Source of the DNA: Lachnospiraceae bacterium
GTDB taxonomy: Bacteria; Bacillota; Clostridia; Lachnospirales; Lachnospiraceae
Length of the DNA: 64,000 bases
Direction of reading: 5' to 3'
Assembly: GCA_910574715.1 (NCBI GenBank)
Contig: CAJTCH010000008.1
Span: 81,034-145,033 of the forward strand
The position numbers and the translations under genes were made by a program. This document shows positions 18,600-27,378 of the stretch, piece by piece. The notes beneath the pieces are model-generated. The model had not been told where the DNA came from. It did not search any database and saw only the letters and a program-made list of their open reading frames with translations. How positions within the stretch are numbered: position 1 is the first letter of the stretch; each line of letters opens with the position of its first letter.

Positions 18600-19955
18600 G
18601 TGGATGTACATTCAGAAAAAGATGAGGTTATATTGCTTTTTGATAAGTACACAATGGACAGCCGCAGGCTGCAGGCGTCCTTTAAACGGGCGGGATGTAA
18701 GTATATTGCGGCAGTGATTGAAGATGACGGTTTTTTACCGGAGAGCGTGATGTCCGTGTATGGTTATTTTATGGAGGATGTCAGAGGAAATCAGAGTAAT
18801 GCCAAGGGGCAAATGCATATTAACGAAGCTGAGGTATTGGAAAAGGATATCAGTGAAGATCATAGACGTTATAGAGCAAGAGGAAAAATGATCTATGTAA
18901 GAGAGGGACACAAGAGACGGGTAAAGACAGTAAATTGGTATGACGACAGCAGCATAATATTTACCAGCGATCACTATAACAGTCACGGTGCGTTATATGC
19001 CAGAACAATTTATGATGAAAGCGGGAAAAAGATAAAGAAGTTCTGGTTTTCATCAGGTGGTTTGGCGATTATTGCTGAGGATTATACTACCGGAATGATT
19101 TTGCTGAATGAAGGGGAAGGAGTGAAGTCCTTTCAGGAAAAGCTGGATCTGGTACTCTATTTTTTTAAAAAGACAGGGTTTGAACGGAGAAGGATTTTCT
19201 ATAATTCTCTGTCCATGCCCTTTTTTGTATCTAACAGACTTGGTGATTACGGCAAAAGAGACGTTCTGTTCTGGCAGGAGCCGGTGAAAGACAAAATCCC
19301 ATGGAATATGCAGATGATCCTGAAGGGAAAAGCCAGGCGTACAGCGGCAGTCATGGTTCAGAGAAGGACTTCTTACGAAAGACTGATAGAGCTTGGAGCG
19401 GATGCCGATATAGTGCAGGGGTTGGGAATGATTTATAGATTTCAAAGGGAGAACGGTCATAAGCCGGAGGCGCTGATCTGTACGAATTCAGAGAATGTGG
19501 AGCATTGCCGGGAGATTGTAAGTGAACTGCCGGATATGCATTTCCATATTGCAGCGCTGACGGTGATGTCTCCGAAGCTTATGAGTGTGGGAGAGTATGA
19601 GAATGTAACATTGTATCCAGCAGCGGGAAAAAAGGCTGTATGCGAGCTTTTTAAACAGTGTGATTATTATCTGGACATTAACCATATGAAGGAGATAGTC
19701 TCGGCGGTGTATCAGGCATTCTTACATAATCATCTGATTTTTGCATTTGAAGAGACGGCGCATAACAGAGACTATGTGGCGAAGGAACGGATCTATTCGG
19801 TGAGTAACTGGGAAGGGATGGTAGAAGATATCAGGGTGATCATGCGGAATGAGAAGTTGATGGAACGGTGTCTTAAGAGGCAGAGGGAAGAGGCGATGGC
19901 AGAGGATCGGGGAGTATATGCCAGGATGGTGGAAGCTGTGTACGTGAAAAGTTAG
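18600..19955 (+). CDS. gtfB: Accessory Sec protein GtfB (copy 3, without its own GtfA)
   Basis: A 451-residue GtfB paralogue starting at GTG 18600, 15 nt after copy 2 ends; GGAGAG lies about 9 nt upstream. It has the same conserved blocks as copies 1 and 2 (EVILLFDKYTMDS, LFWQEPV, ALICTNSENVEHCREIV, YYLDINHMKEIVSAVYQAF). There is no third canonical gtfA beside it, so it either shares GtfA copy 2 or pairs with one of the unpartnered GtfA-like enzymes. The tandem copies suggest recent duplication. Confidence 0.83.
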   Translation: MDVHSEKDEVILLFDKYTMDSRRLQASFKRAGCKYIAAVIEDDGFLPESVMSVYGYFMEDVRGNQSNAKGQMHINEAEVLEKDISEDHRRYRARGKMIYVREGHKRRVKTVNWYDDSSIIFTSDHYNSHGALYARTIYDESGKKIKKFWFSSGGLAIIAEDYTTGMILLNEGEGVKSFQEKLDLVLYFFKKTGFERRRIFYNSLSMPFFVSNRLGDYGKRDVLFWQEPVKDKIPWNMQMILKGKARRTAAVMVQRRTSYERLIELGADADIVQGLGMIYRFQRENGHKPEALICTNSENVEHCREIVSELPDMHFHIAALTVMSPKLMSVGEYENVTLYPAAGKKAVCELFKQCDYYLDINHMKEIVSAVYQAFLHNHLIFAFEETAHNRDYVAKERIYSVSNWEGMVEDIRVIMRNEKLMERCLKRQREEAMAEDRGVYARMVEAVYVKS

Positions 19956-19994
19956 GAGAAAAGATAAATATGAATGTATATATTACCAAGATGA

Positions 19995-21848
19995 ATGGAG
20001 CATCCTGGAATCCATTGCAGAATAGGCAATGGATGGATTGCAAAAATTGCACATGAGATGGGCTGCCGTGAAATGGGTATATTCTGTTATAACGGAAGTA
20101 ATGAAAGTATTGAGAGTTTGAAGATCAGAATTGATGGAATTGTTGCCGGGCTGAGTTGGGGAGTGGATATTGTGATATGTCAGTTCCCGACGGGGAATGG
20201 ATTTAGATTTGAGTGGGAACTGGTAGATCGTTTAAAGGTGTATCAGATACAGGTTATAATGTTTATTCAAGAATCTGAGATTTTTTTCGATAAGTATCAT
20301 CAAGATAGATTAGAGGAAAAAATTAAGCTGTATAATCGGGCTGCAGTCTTAATTGTGCCATCCGTGGCGATGCGTCAATTTCTATTGGATAATGGTCTGA
20401 GAGAAGATATGAAGTATGTGGTTCAGGAAATGTGGGATTATACAGTAGGTATGAATCTTTTCTTTGATTCGAAGTTCAGCAGAGATATTTATTATATGAA
20501 TAGAGGAAAGATTGGCGGCATAAGTGATTGGAATTATACTTTACAATTAAAATTATTTGCGAATTCAGCAGTGCAAGGCCGGAACGTGCAGCGTATAGGA
20601 GAATTGTCCCAGGAAGAATTATTCTTTGAGCTGTCAAAAGGAGGAGGATTGGGACTGATCTGGTATCAGGAGGATGAGCAGCAGCGAGGGTTGGAATATG
20701 ATATTTCTTATGATTTGTCCAGATATCTGGCAGCAGGGATTCCAGTAATTGTTCCAAAGGGAATTTCTCATCAGGATATGATTGAAAGGAATCATTTGGG
20801 TTTAGCGGCAGATAGCTTGGATGAGGCTGTGGAACAAGTTGATAGTATGGAAGAATCAGACTATCAAGAATATGTTAGGTATGTGAGAAGATTTTCTACA
20901 TTAATACGCAACGGATATTTTACGAAGAAACTGCTAGTGGATGTCATTCAGATGCTTATCCGGCAGGATATGGCTGATTGTGCTATTTCGACTTTAACAT
21001 ATAAAGGGATAAAACAGTTTTCGGCGTACACCAAGAATAATGTGAATATTATGGGGATGGAGGAGACTTTAGAATATGTGAGAACCAGAAAGATCTCAGT
21101 TGCTCGATTTGGAGATGGAGAAGTTTTTTTAATGACTGGTCGGTCTATATCATATCAGGATTATGACGAAGGATTAGCCAAAAGATTAAAGCAAATTATA
21201 ACTATGCCCGATAACAAAAAATTATTAGTATGTTTGCCGGATATTTTTGAGAGAAAAGGACGTTACAATGGTGCATGTATTGCTTGCTGGGAGAGACATT
21301 TAGAAAAGTATCGGGATTTTTGGGATGAGGTTATTATAAGTGAAAAATGTTATGGAAGCGCTTTCTTTTTGCGGCCTTATATGGATTTAGTTGATAAGTC
21401 TATATCTGGAAGATATTTTCAGAATATGAAAGATTTTTTTGCTAATAAAAGTATTTTGATTGTAGAAGGCGCCTATTCTCAGTCTGGCGTAGGGAATGAT
21501 CTTTTTCAGGAGGCAAATTCAGTAGAGCGAATTATTTGTCCGTCTCGTAATGCATATAGCAAATATGAAATGATTTTAGATACAATTAGAGAGTATGGGA
21601 TTAATAAATTAATTTTGCTTATGCTGGGCCCAACAGCAAAAGTATTAGCCAGTGATTTAGCTTTTGAGGGGTATTGGGCGATAGATATTGGACATATTGA
21701 TTCTGAATATGAGTGGTATAAAATGGGAGTCACACGTAAAACCAAGTTAAAAAACAAACATACAGCGGAATTTAATTTTGATAATGACATTGAATTAAAA
21801 AAAGATGATATATATATAAGTGAGATAGTGGCGACGTTGTCTGAATAA
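19995..21848 (+). CDS. Gtf3-type domain fused to DUF1792-type glycosyltransferase domain (5' frameshift)
   Basis: A two-domain protein of 617 residues from the first ATG in this frame. Residues 1 to about 320 are Gtf3-like (FCYNGSNESIESLKIRIDGI, AGIPVIVPKGI). The rest resembles the DUF1792 (GT-D) domain of streptococcal SRRP loci, with VARFGDGEVFLMTGRSISYQ, SEKCYGSAFFLRPY and ILLMLGPTAKVLASDLA. The true 5' end should be ATG 19970 (AGGAGAA upstream; MNVYITKMNGASWNPLQNRQ), as in the paralogue at 23955. An extra G near 20036 shifts that frame to a stop at about 20054. The downstream part is open, so a truncated product or a sequencing error are both possible. Confidence 0.72.
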   Translation: MEHPGIHCRIGNGWIAKIAHEMGCREMGIFCYNGSNESIESLKIRIDGIVAGLSWGVDIVICQFPTGNGFRFEWELVDRLKVYQIQVIMFIQESEIFFDKYHQDRLEEKIKLYNRAAVLIVPSVAMRQFLLDNGLREDMKYVVQEMWDYTVGMNLFFDSKFSRDIYYMNRGKIGGISDWNYTLQLKLFANSAVQGRNVQRIGELSQEELFFELSKGGGLGLIWYQEDEQQRGLEYDISYDLSRYLAAGIPVIVPKGISHQDMIERNHLGLAADSLDEAVEQVDSMEESDYQEYVRYVRRFSTLIRNGYFTKKLLVDVIQMLIRQDMADCAISTLTYKGIKQFSAYTKNNVNIMGMEETLEYVRTRKISVARFGDGEVFLMTGRSISYQDYDEGLAKRLKQIITMPDNKKLLVCLPDIFERKGRYNGACIACWERHLEKYRDFWDEVIISEKCYGSAFFLRPYMDLVDKSISGRYFQNMKDFFANKSILIVEGAYSQSGVGNDLFQEANSVERIICPSRNAYSKYEMILDTIREYGINKLILLMLGPTAKVLASDLAFEGYWAIDIGHIDSEYEWYKMGVTRKTKLKNKHTAEFNFDNDIELKKDDIYISEIVATLSE

Positions 21849-21876
21849 AATAAAAGTATTGATTCTACCCAAATAC

Positions 21877-22240
21877 AAGGACTAATGTTAAGTATGAAGT
21901 TTGTCATTTAGGAAATATAGGATTATTTGTTTGATATGAGCTTTTTCGGTATTCCGCAGTTTCGTAAAGAAATTCATTTTATAGGGCTTGTGGAGTTCGA
22001 AGGGGATGAGAAATTACGATGGAAGCTGAGTATTAGGAATATGCTAAGTGTGTCGGATAATTTGCTTAGATTTTAAGAAAGAAGATATTATACGAAAAAA
22101 TGTATCGTTGATGCAGTGCAAACTGTCATTTTATTATCTTGGCATTATCGCGGAGAAACGGATGAATTCATGAAATGTTAGAAATCTATAAGAATATTGT
22201 TACGTTTTATTTGAAAATAGAAATTTTGGCGAAATGAAAG
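21877..22240 (+). pseudogene. Collapsed remnant of a Gtf3-GT2 fusion gene
   Basis: This 436-nt gap between genes holds broken pieces with close nucleotide similarity to three separate parts of the 23955-26114 gene, in the same order. Bases 21890-22020 match about 24392-24510, 22076-22130 match about 24887-24940, and 22187-22240 match about 25955-26008. Stops and frameshifts occur throughout. It is the scar of internal deletions in a former duplicate. No functional product is expected. Confidence 0.75.
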
Positions 22241-22283
22241 TCGAATAGTAATAGAAAAAAAAGATTATGAGAGGTAAGTAAAG

Positions 22284-23831
22284 ATGGCAATCTATATATT
22301 TAAGTTGCTGGTTTGGTGCGCACCTAACGGAATAGATAATGCTCAGGGATATCGTGCAAAGATATTAAGAGAGTATACAGATACAGTTAGATATATATTT
22401 ACAGAATTACCAACAAGCAGAGATATAGTTTATTATAAAAAAATGGGGATTGATGTAAAACAGATGCTTAGTGTACATCAGTGTCTGACAGATAATGATA
22501 TATTAGAACCATCAGTCAGGATAGAAGATAAATTGAAGGAACTGAAAGATAGTATACATTATACAGATATAATTAGTAATGAGAGAGATATTAAATTACT
22601 GAAAAATGGGATTGTTGTAGCTTCCATTTTGCGAGATGAGACAGAAATGGATTTTTGCAAATGTATTCACTATTTCAGCAACGGTTGCTATTTAATTCGT
22701 ACGGAAAATTTCATTGGAAGGATGGTTTATGCGGATGATTATGCAACTGCGAGATCGAATTTCAAAGTATATGCAAAGCATGTACGACGCACCTTTTTTA
22801 AATCAGATGGAACGGTAGCTTATTATCAGATATATACAAAAGAGGAAAAAGAATGCTATCTTTTCCCAGATGGAAGGACTTGTACGATTGTAGAATTTAT
22901 TGCGGAATTTATAAAGAGATTGAATTTGACAGAAAATGATGTTATTATATTAGATCGTTTGACTCAGATTGGTTTCATGCAATCATTGCTTAGATTTAAG
23001 AATAAAGCTAATCTTATTGTTGTTTTTCATTCCAAACATTTCTTGGAAAAAGGTGAAGATCCAGATAGACTATATTTAAATGACGAATATTACGATTGGT
23101 TTAAATACTCAAATTGGATTGATACTATGGTGGTGTCTACTTCGGAGCAGAAAAAAGAATTGGCAGAAAAACTTAGTGAATATAGATGCAGTGTTCCGAA
23201 GATTGAAGTGATACCGGCAGGAGAGCTTGATAGATTGCGTTATCCGAAAACAAAGAGACAACCATATTCGTTAACGGCTGTTTCACGTCTCTATTCATCA
23301 AAAAAAGTAGACTGGATTATAAAAAGCGTTATAAAAGCGCATTGTAAAAACCCGAATATTTTTCTTGATATATATGGAAGAGGAGCTGAGGAACATACAA
23401 AATATTTAAAAAATCTTGTCATTGAAAATGGTGCTGATTCCTATATTAGATTTATGGGATATGCAGATGTGACAGAAATATACAAAAATTATGAAGTATT
23501 TATCACGGCATCATTAGGAGAAACATTGGGATTGACGACTTTGGAAGCAATAGGGTCTGGTGATGCTGTAATTGGATTAAATGTAAGATATGGAAACCAG
23601 GTGCTTATTCATTCAGGCGAAAATGGTTATTTGATTAATTTTTGTTATACAGAGAACGAAGAGATTGAATTAGTGAATGATTTGGCAGATGGGATTGTAA
23701 AAATTTTTGAGGATCGAGAAAAATTGGAAATGTTTCACCAAAATTCCTATAATATAGCAAAAAATTACTTGCAGAAAAAGATTGGGATAAAGTGGAGAAA
23801 ATTATTGAAGTATAAGGAAATGAAGTTATAA
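22284..23831 (+). CDS. GtfA-like family 4 glycosyltransferase without GtfB partner (paralogue 2)
   Basis: A 515-residue paralogue of the 9015 gene (MAIYIFKLLVWCAPNGIDNAQ; AVSRLYSSKKVDWIIKSVIKAH; E-x7-E from Glu413, ETLGLTTLE). The layout is GtfA-like with a beta insertion in the first half. ATG 22284 follows GAGAGGTAAG. The coding sequence is clearly more AT-rich than the 11.7-20 kb genes, hinting at a different origin or relaxed selection. Remnants of Gtf3 genes flank it on both sides (21877-22240 and about 23848-23890), so it sits in a recombined segment. Confidence 0.8.
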   Translation: MAIYIFKLLVWCAPNGIDNAQGYRAKILREYTDTVRYIFTELPTSRDIVYYKKMGIDVKQMLSVHQCLTDNDILEPSVRIEDKLKELKDSIHYTDIISNERDIKLLKNGIVVASILRDETEMDFCKCIHYFSNGCYLIRTENFIGRMVYADDYATARSNFKVYAKHVRRTFFKSDGTVAYYQIYTKEEKECYLFPDGRTCTIVEFIAEFIKRLNLTENDVIILDRLTQIGFMQSLLRFKNKANLIVVFHSKHFLEKGEDPDRLYLNDEYYDWFKYSNWIDTMVVSTSEQKKELAEKLSEYRCSVPKIEVIPAGELDRLRYPKTKRQPYSLTAVSRLYSSKKVDWIIKSVIKAHCKNPNIFLDIYGRGAEEHTKYLKNLVIENGADSYIRFMGYADVTEIYKNYEVFITASLGETLGLTTLEAIGSGDAVIGLNVRYGNQVLIHSGENGYLINFCYTENEEIELVNDLADGIVKIFEDREKLEMFHQNSYNIAKNYLQKKIGIKWRKLLKYKEMKL

Positions 23832-23847
23832 AATTATGTTAAACGTT

Positions 23848-23890
23848 TTGCTAACTTTTTAAGAAATGGCTATATGACCTGTAAGAGAAA
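23848..23890 (+). pseudogene. Short Gtf3 3'-end remnant
   Basis: Within the 123-nt gap, the stretch reads NFLRNGYMT in one frame, resembling the Gtf3 C-terminal segment LIRNGYFTKKL of the 19995 gene. It is too short to function and is taken as a recombination scar. Confidence 0.45.
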
Positions 23891-23954
23891 AATTTACTTT
23901 GTTACTTAAACTTCGTACTTAAATAATTAAAATGAGGATATAGGGAATCGGAGT

Positions 23955-26114
23955 ATGAATGTATATATTACCAAAATGAATGGAATAAGATGGAATTCGT
24001 TGCAGAATAGGCAATTGATGATTGCTGAGATTGCATATGAGATGGGTTGCCGTGAAATGGGAATATTTTGTTATAACGGAAGTAATGAAAGCATTGAGAG
24101 CTTGAAGGTTAGAATTGATGGAATTATTGCCGGGCTGAGTTGGGGAGTAGATATTGTGATATGTCAGTTCCCAACAGGGAACGGCCTTAAATTTGAAAGA
24201 GAATTATTGAATCGTCTAAATATATACCAAATCCAAGTTGTAATTTTTATTCATGATGCGGGATCAATTGTCCGAGAATCTAACCAGGGGATTCTTTCGG
24301 AGACGATAAGGTTATATAATCAGGCGGAAGTATTGGTTGTTCCCTCGCTGATGATGCGTCAGTTTCTATTGGATAATGGAATTAGGAAAGATATGAAGTT
24401 CGTCATTCAGGAAATAGGGGATTATTTGCTTGATATGAACTTTTTCAGTACTCCGCAGTTTCGTAAAGAAATTCATTTTACAGGGATTGTGGAATTTGAG
24501 GGGATGAGAAATTGGTCGTATGATTTATTGTTGAAGTTGTATGCGGTTTCAGAAAGTCAGGGGCAGAATATAAATAATATGGGAAATTTGCCGTCGGGAG
24601 AGTTGATGTCTGTATTATCCAAGGGGGGCTTTGGTCTGGTTTGGTATAGGGATACAACTTCACGACAGGAGATGGAATACAGTGTGTCTTTTGAGCTCTC
24701 CAGATACTTGGCGGCGGGGATTCCAGTTATTGTGCCTGTAGGGATTTTAAACCAAGCATTGATAGAAAGAAATCATCTGGGAATGGCTGTAAATTCTTTA
24801 GATGAAGCTATAGCAGTAATTGAGGCTATGACGGAAGCTGACTATCAGGAATATGTTAAATGCGTCGGACGATTTTCTCGGATTTTAAAGAAAGGTTATT
24901 ATACTAAAAAATGCCTGATTGAGGCAGTACAAGCAGTATGTAGGAGAGATACGGGTGAACTCACTATTCCAGCAAAAATATATGACTCAGGGGAATGTAT
25001 TTTTACATATACGGTGTTAAATGAATCTTACGGAGAAAATTTGGCATTATCATGGAATTACTCTGGAAATGCAGATGGATTTTTGATTTATGATACTTCA
25101 GGAAAATTAGTATATGAGACAGGAAATGTGCATCAACATTTTTCCTTAATTAGAGGGTATGAAAAAGGAGATAAGTTTATTGTAAAAGCTTTTATTAATA
25201 CGCTAAAAGGAAAACTTATTGTGGCAGCATCAGAGCCAATTTATGTATCAGCAGAAGAATATGATAGGGTAGAAGTTAGCATGATTATACCTGTGTATAA
25301 CGCAGAAAATTATATTGCAAGAGGTATAGACGCCGTATTAGCACAATCCTTCCATGGTTTGGAGATTATAATTGTGAATGATGGAAGTACTGATCATACA
25401 GCGGATATAATTGAATGGTATGCTAAAAAATATGCAAATGTGAAGATACTACATCAGGAGAACGGTGGACCTGCTGTAGCACGAAATACGGGAATAGAAT
25501 GTGCAGTTGGAGAGTATATTGGATTTATGGATAGTGATGATACAATACATCCAGAAATGATTGAAAGATTAGTTGCTTCTATTAAAAAGAATAACTGTGA
25601 TATAGCAATTACCTCTGTATATAAAATAGTGAATAGTGAGTATAGGGAATATGTGCAGTATCCTGTGGAAGAAGATGTTGCAATAGCAGCAGAGGATTTT
25701 CTTTGGATGCATTTTGAAAAGGGTCTTATATTTTCTGTGATGGTTTGGAATAAATTATATCGAGCATCTCTTGTAAAAGAACATCTTTTTCCTGAGTTTT
25801 TTTTGGGCGAGGATGGCGCTTGGACACCGTGCATATTATCTTTTGCAGATAGTATATGTTATCTCAATGATCGCTTATATGAGTATGATCGATCTATTCG
25901 TGAAAATACTCTTGAGGATCAGTGGAGTATCCAGTCGCAATATGAACGATTTATGCGCTATAAAAATATTGTTACATTTTATTTGGAACATGGCAATATT
26001 GAAAGAATAAAATTTTTAAAAGAACTTGCAAAACGTAATCTGCTTGGATGGGGAAGTATATATGCAGATGATAAATACGAAAAATTATGGGGGGAGATAA
26101 GGGATAAGAAGTAA
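23955..26114 (+). CDS. Gtf3-type domain fused to a family 2 glycosyltransferase
   Basis: A 719-residue fusion. Residues 1 to about 335 are Gtf3-like (MNVYITKMNGIRWNSLQNRQ; AGIPVIVPVGI). Residues about 340-435 form a beta-rich linker resembling an Ig/fibronectin-type fold (SWNYSGNADGFLIYDTSG). Residues about 437-719 are a GT2 domain with VSMIIPVYNAENYIARGIDA, VNDGSTDHTADIIEWYAKKY, NGGPAVARNTGI and the FMDSDDT metal-binding motif. It would add two sugars, or extend a glycan after Gtf3 action, on the adhesin. The first 150 codons are nearly identical in DNA to the 19970-21848 gene although the C-terminal domains differ, pointing to domain swapping. Confidence 0.85.
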   Translation: MNVYITKMNGIRWNSLQNRQLMIAEIAYEMGCREMGIFCYNGSNESIESLKVRIDGIIAGLSWGVDIVICQFPTGNGLKFERELLNRLNIYQIQVVIFIHDAGSIVRESNQGILSETIRLYNQAEVLVVPSLMMRQFLLDNGIRKDMKFVIQEIGDYLLDMNFFSTPQFRKEIHFTGIVEFEGMRNWSYDLLLKLYAVSESQGQNINNMGNLPSGELMSVLSKGGFGLVWYRDTTSRQEMEYSVSFELSRYLAAGIPVIVPVGILNQALIERNHLGMAVNSLDEAIAVIEAMTEADYQEYVKCVGRFSRILKKGYYTKKCLIEAVQAVCRRDTGELTIPAKIYDSGECIFTYTVLNESYGENLALSWNYSGNADGFLIYDTSGKLVYETGNVHQHFSLIRGYEKGDKFIVKAFINTLKGKLIVAASEPIYVSAEEYDRVEVSMIIPVYNAENYIARGIDAVLAQSFHGLEIIIVNDGSTDHTADIIEWYAKKYANVKILHQENGGPAVARNTGIECAVGEYIGFMDSDDTIHPEMIERLVASIKKNNCDIAITSVYKIVNSEYREYVQYPVEEDVAIAAEDFLWMHFEKGLIFSVMVWNKLYRASLVKEHLFPEFFLGEDGAWTPCILSFADSICYLNDRLYEYDRSIRENTLEDQWSIQSQYERFMRYKNIVTFYLEHGNIERIKFLKELAKRNLLGWGSIYADDKYEKLWGEIRDKK

Positions 26115-26117
26115 TAA

Positions 26118-26339
26118 TTGTTCAGAAATATCGATGAAAGGAATGTTGATATTAGCCAACATGAACATAATATGAGAATATTAGATAATATGGAAGCTTG
26201 TTATGGATGCGGGGCATGTTTCAATGTGTGTTCAACGGAAGCTATTGATATGAGGGAGAATGAAGAGGGATTTTTAGAACCTGTTATAGACGGGGACAAA
26301 TGTATTTATGGTGTGTGGTTTTCTATTATATTTGCCTAA
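26118..26339 (+). pseudogene. Truncated 4Fe-4S N-terminus of an F420 hydrogenase beta-subunit-like protein
   Basis: The frame from TTG 26118 encodes ACYGCGACFNVCSTEAIDMR followed by EEGFLEPVIDGDKC, the standard first half of the ferredoxin-like domain found in CoF420 hydrogenase/dehydrogenase beta-subunit family proteins that occur in polysaccharide clusters. The second Cys cluster and the whole catalytic domain are missing: after DKCIYG the frame runs into unrelated residues and stops. It is 3 nt after the glycosyltransferase and probably non-functional. Confidence 0.7.
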
Positions 26340-26799
26340 ATATCTGCTTATACTTTCTGCTTCAGATGAGTGCTCTCAGCATTGGAGGAAATTTCTGGAG
26401 GTTTCCAAACTTCAGCTCCGTAAAGATGTCGGATGGAGGGAAAGTTATGCGGCAGTTGTTGATGGCGGAATGGTCAAGGCTGATGAAAGAACCGTAGAGG
26501 AAATTAATATTAACTATGAATTTATCGTGGGACATCCGAAGTATAGTGTGGAATATGTGGACGGAGAATTGAAAGTGGGCTGTAAGCCGCTGCGGTATTG
26601 TAAAGTGAAAATAAAAAGCAAGGGCTTTACCGGAGCATTAGGAGCGTGTAAAAGTGAGATAATGGTTGACAATATTGATTTTTCTATGAATAAAATCGGA
26701 ATCAATATAGTGGTTATAGACAAAGAAACCGGACATATTATGGATTCGATCAATGTAAATACATATTCTGATCCTAATTTGAGAATTAACAGAGTGTGA
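26308..26799 (+). CDS. C-terminal fragment with ILEI-like domain, probably non-functional
   Basis: A 163-codon frame overlapping the truncated ferredoxin gene. After a few unconvincing residues it reads LPKYLLILSASDECSQHW and then GWRESYAAVVDGGMVKADE. The last 55 residues (KGFTGALGACKSEIMVDNID, then GINIVVIDKETGHIMDS) resemble the interleukin-like EMT inducer (ILEI) fold seen in some bacterial glycan-cluster proteins. There is no good ribosome site at ATG 26308. Inference: the 3' end of a larger glycosylation-locus gene, joined by deletion to the preceding fragment. Confidence 0.5.
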   Translation: MVCGFLLYLPKYLLILSASDECSQHWRKFLEVSKLQLRKDVGWRESYAAVVDGGMVKADERTVEEININYEFIVGHPKYSVEYVDGELKVGCKPLRYCKVKIKSKGFTGALGACKSEIMVDNIDFSMNKIGINIVVIDKETGHIMDSINVNTYSDPNLRINRV

Positions 26800-26821
26800 T
26801 TTTGAAGAGAACAAAACGGGC

Positions 26822-26842
26822 AGGCAGCTTAGCTGGCTGCCT
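26822..26842 (+). terminator. Terminator ending the SRRP/accessory Sec island
   Basis: Stem AGGCAGC (26822-26828) with GCTGCCT (26836-26842), then a short T/A-rich run. It lies 23 nt after the last fragment of the locus. Confidence 0.75.
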
Positions 26843-26931
26843 TTATGTATATAAACTAAGCTTGGCTTTCTTATTAACATTTTCAGATATTTGGGTTATA
26901 ATAATAAGCAAGTAGATGAAAGGAAACTCTT

Positions 26932-27336
26932 TTGGTTATGAGACGGATTTTTTTGGTGGAAGACGATGGGGCGATTGCCAGGAATCTTACGTGCCTGCTT
27001 CGTTCCGAAGATTTTGCCGTTACGCAGGCATCGACACAGGCAGAGGCGTTTTCCATATTGAATGAAGAGAGATTCGATCTGGCATTGGTTGATGTCTCTT
27101 TGCCGGATGGGAATGGTTTTACAGTCTGTACAGAGATTAAGGAGACGCAGGATATCCCGGTTATTTTCCTGACGGCTTCCGGGGACGAAGCAAGTGTCGT
27201 TACCGGACTCAATATGGGGGCGGACGATTATATTACCAAGCCGTTCCGCCCAATCATTATCCGTCAGGGCGGAACGGTCAGCGCAGGGAATCATCCGCAG
27301 GGCGGCGCAATGTTTTATATACGTTTTCCCGAGTGA
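26932..27336 (+). pseudogene. Response regulator receiver joined to histidine kinase tail (deletion fusion)
   Basis: Residues 1 to about 105 are an OmpR-type receiver domain: acidic pair in FLVEDDGAIA, phosphoacceptor Asp in LALVDVSLPDGNGF, Thr in IFLTASGD and Lys in DDYITKPFRP. Instead of a DNA-binding domain, the next residues are IIIRQGGTVSAGN and GGAMFYIRFPE, the extreme C-terminus (G2 box region) of a histidine kinase ATPase domain. Thus the regulator's output domain and nearly all of a downstream kinase were deleted in frame. The start is TTG 26932 or ATG 26938 behind AAGGAAA. The product could still accept phosphate but cannot bind DNA. Confidence 0.85.
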
Positions 27337-27378
27337 CGGACTTATTACTTATTCGAAGAGCAAAAAGGAGATGACAGT

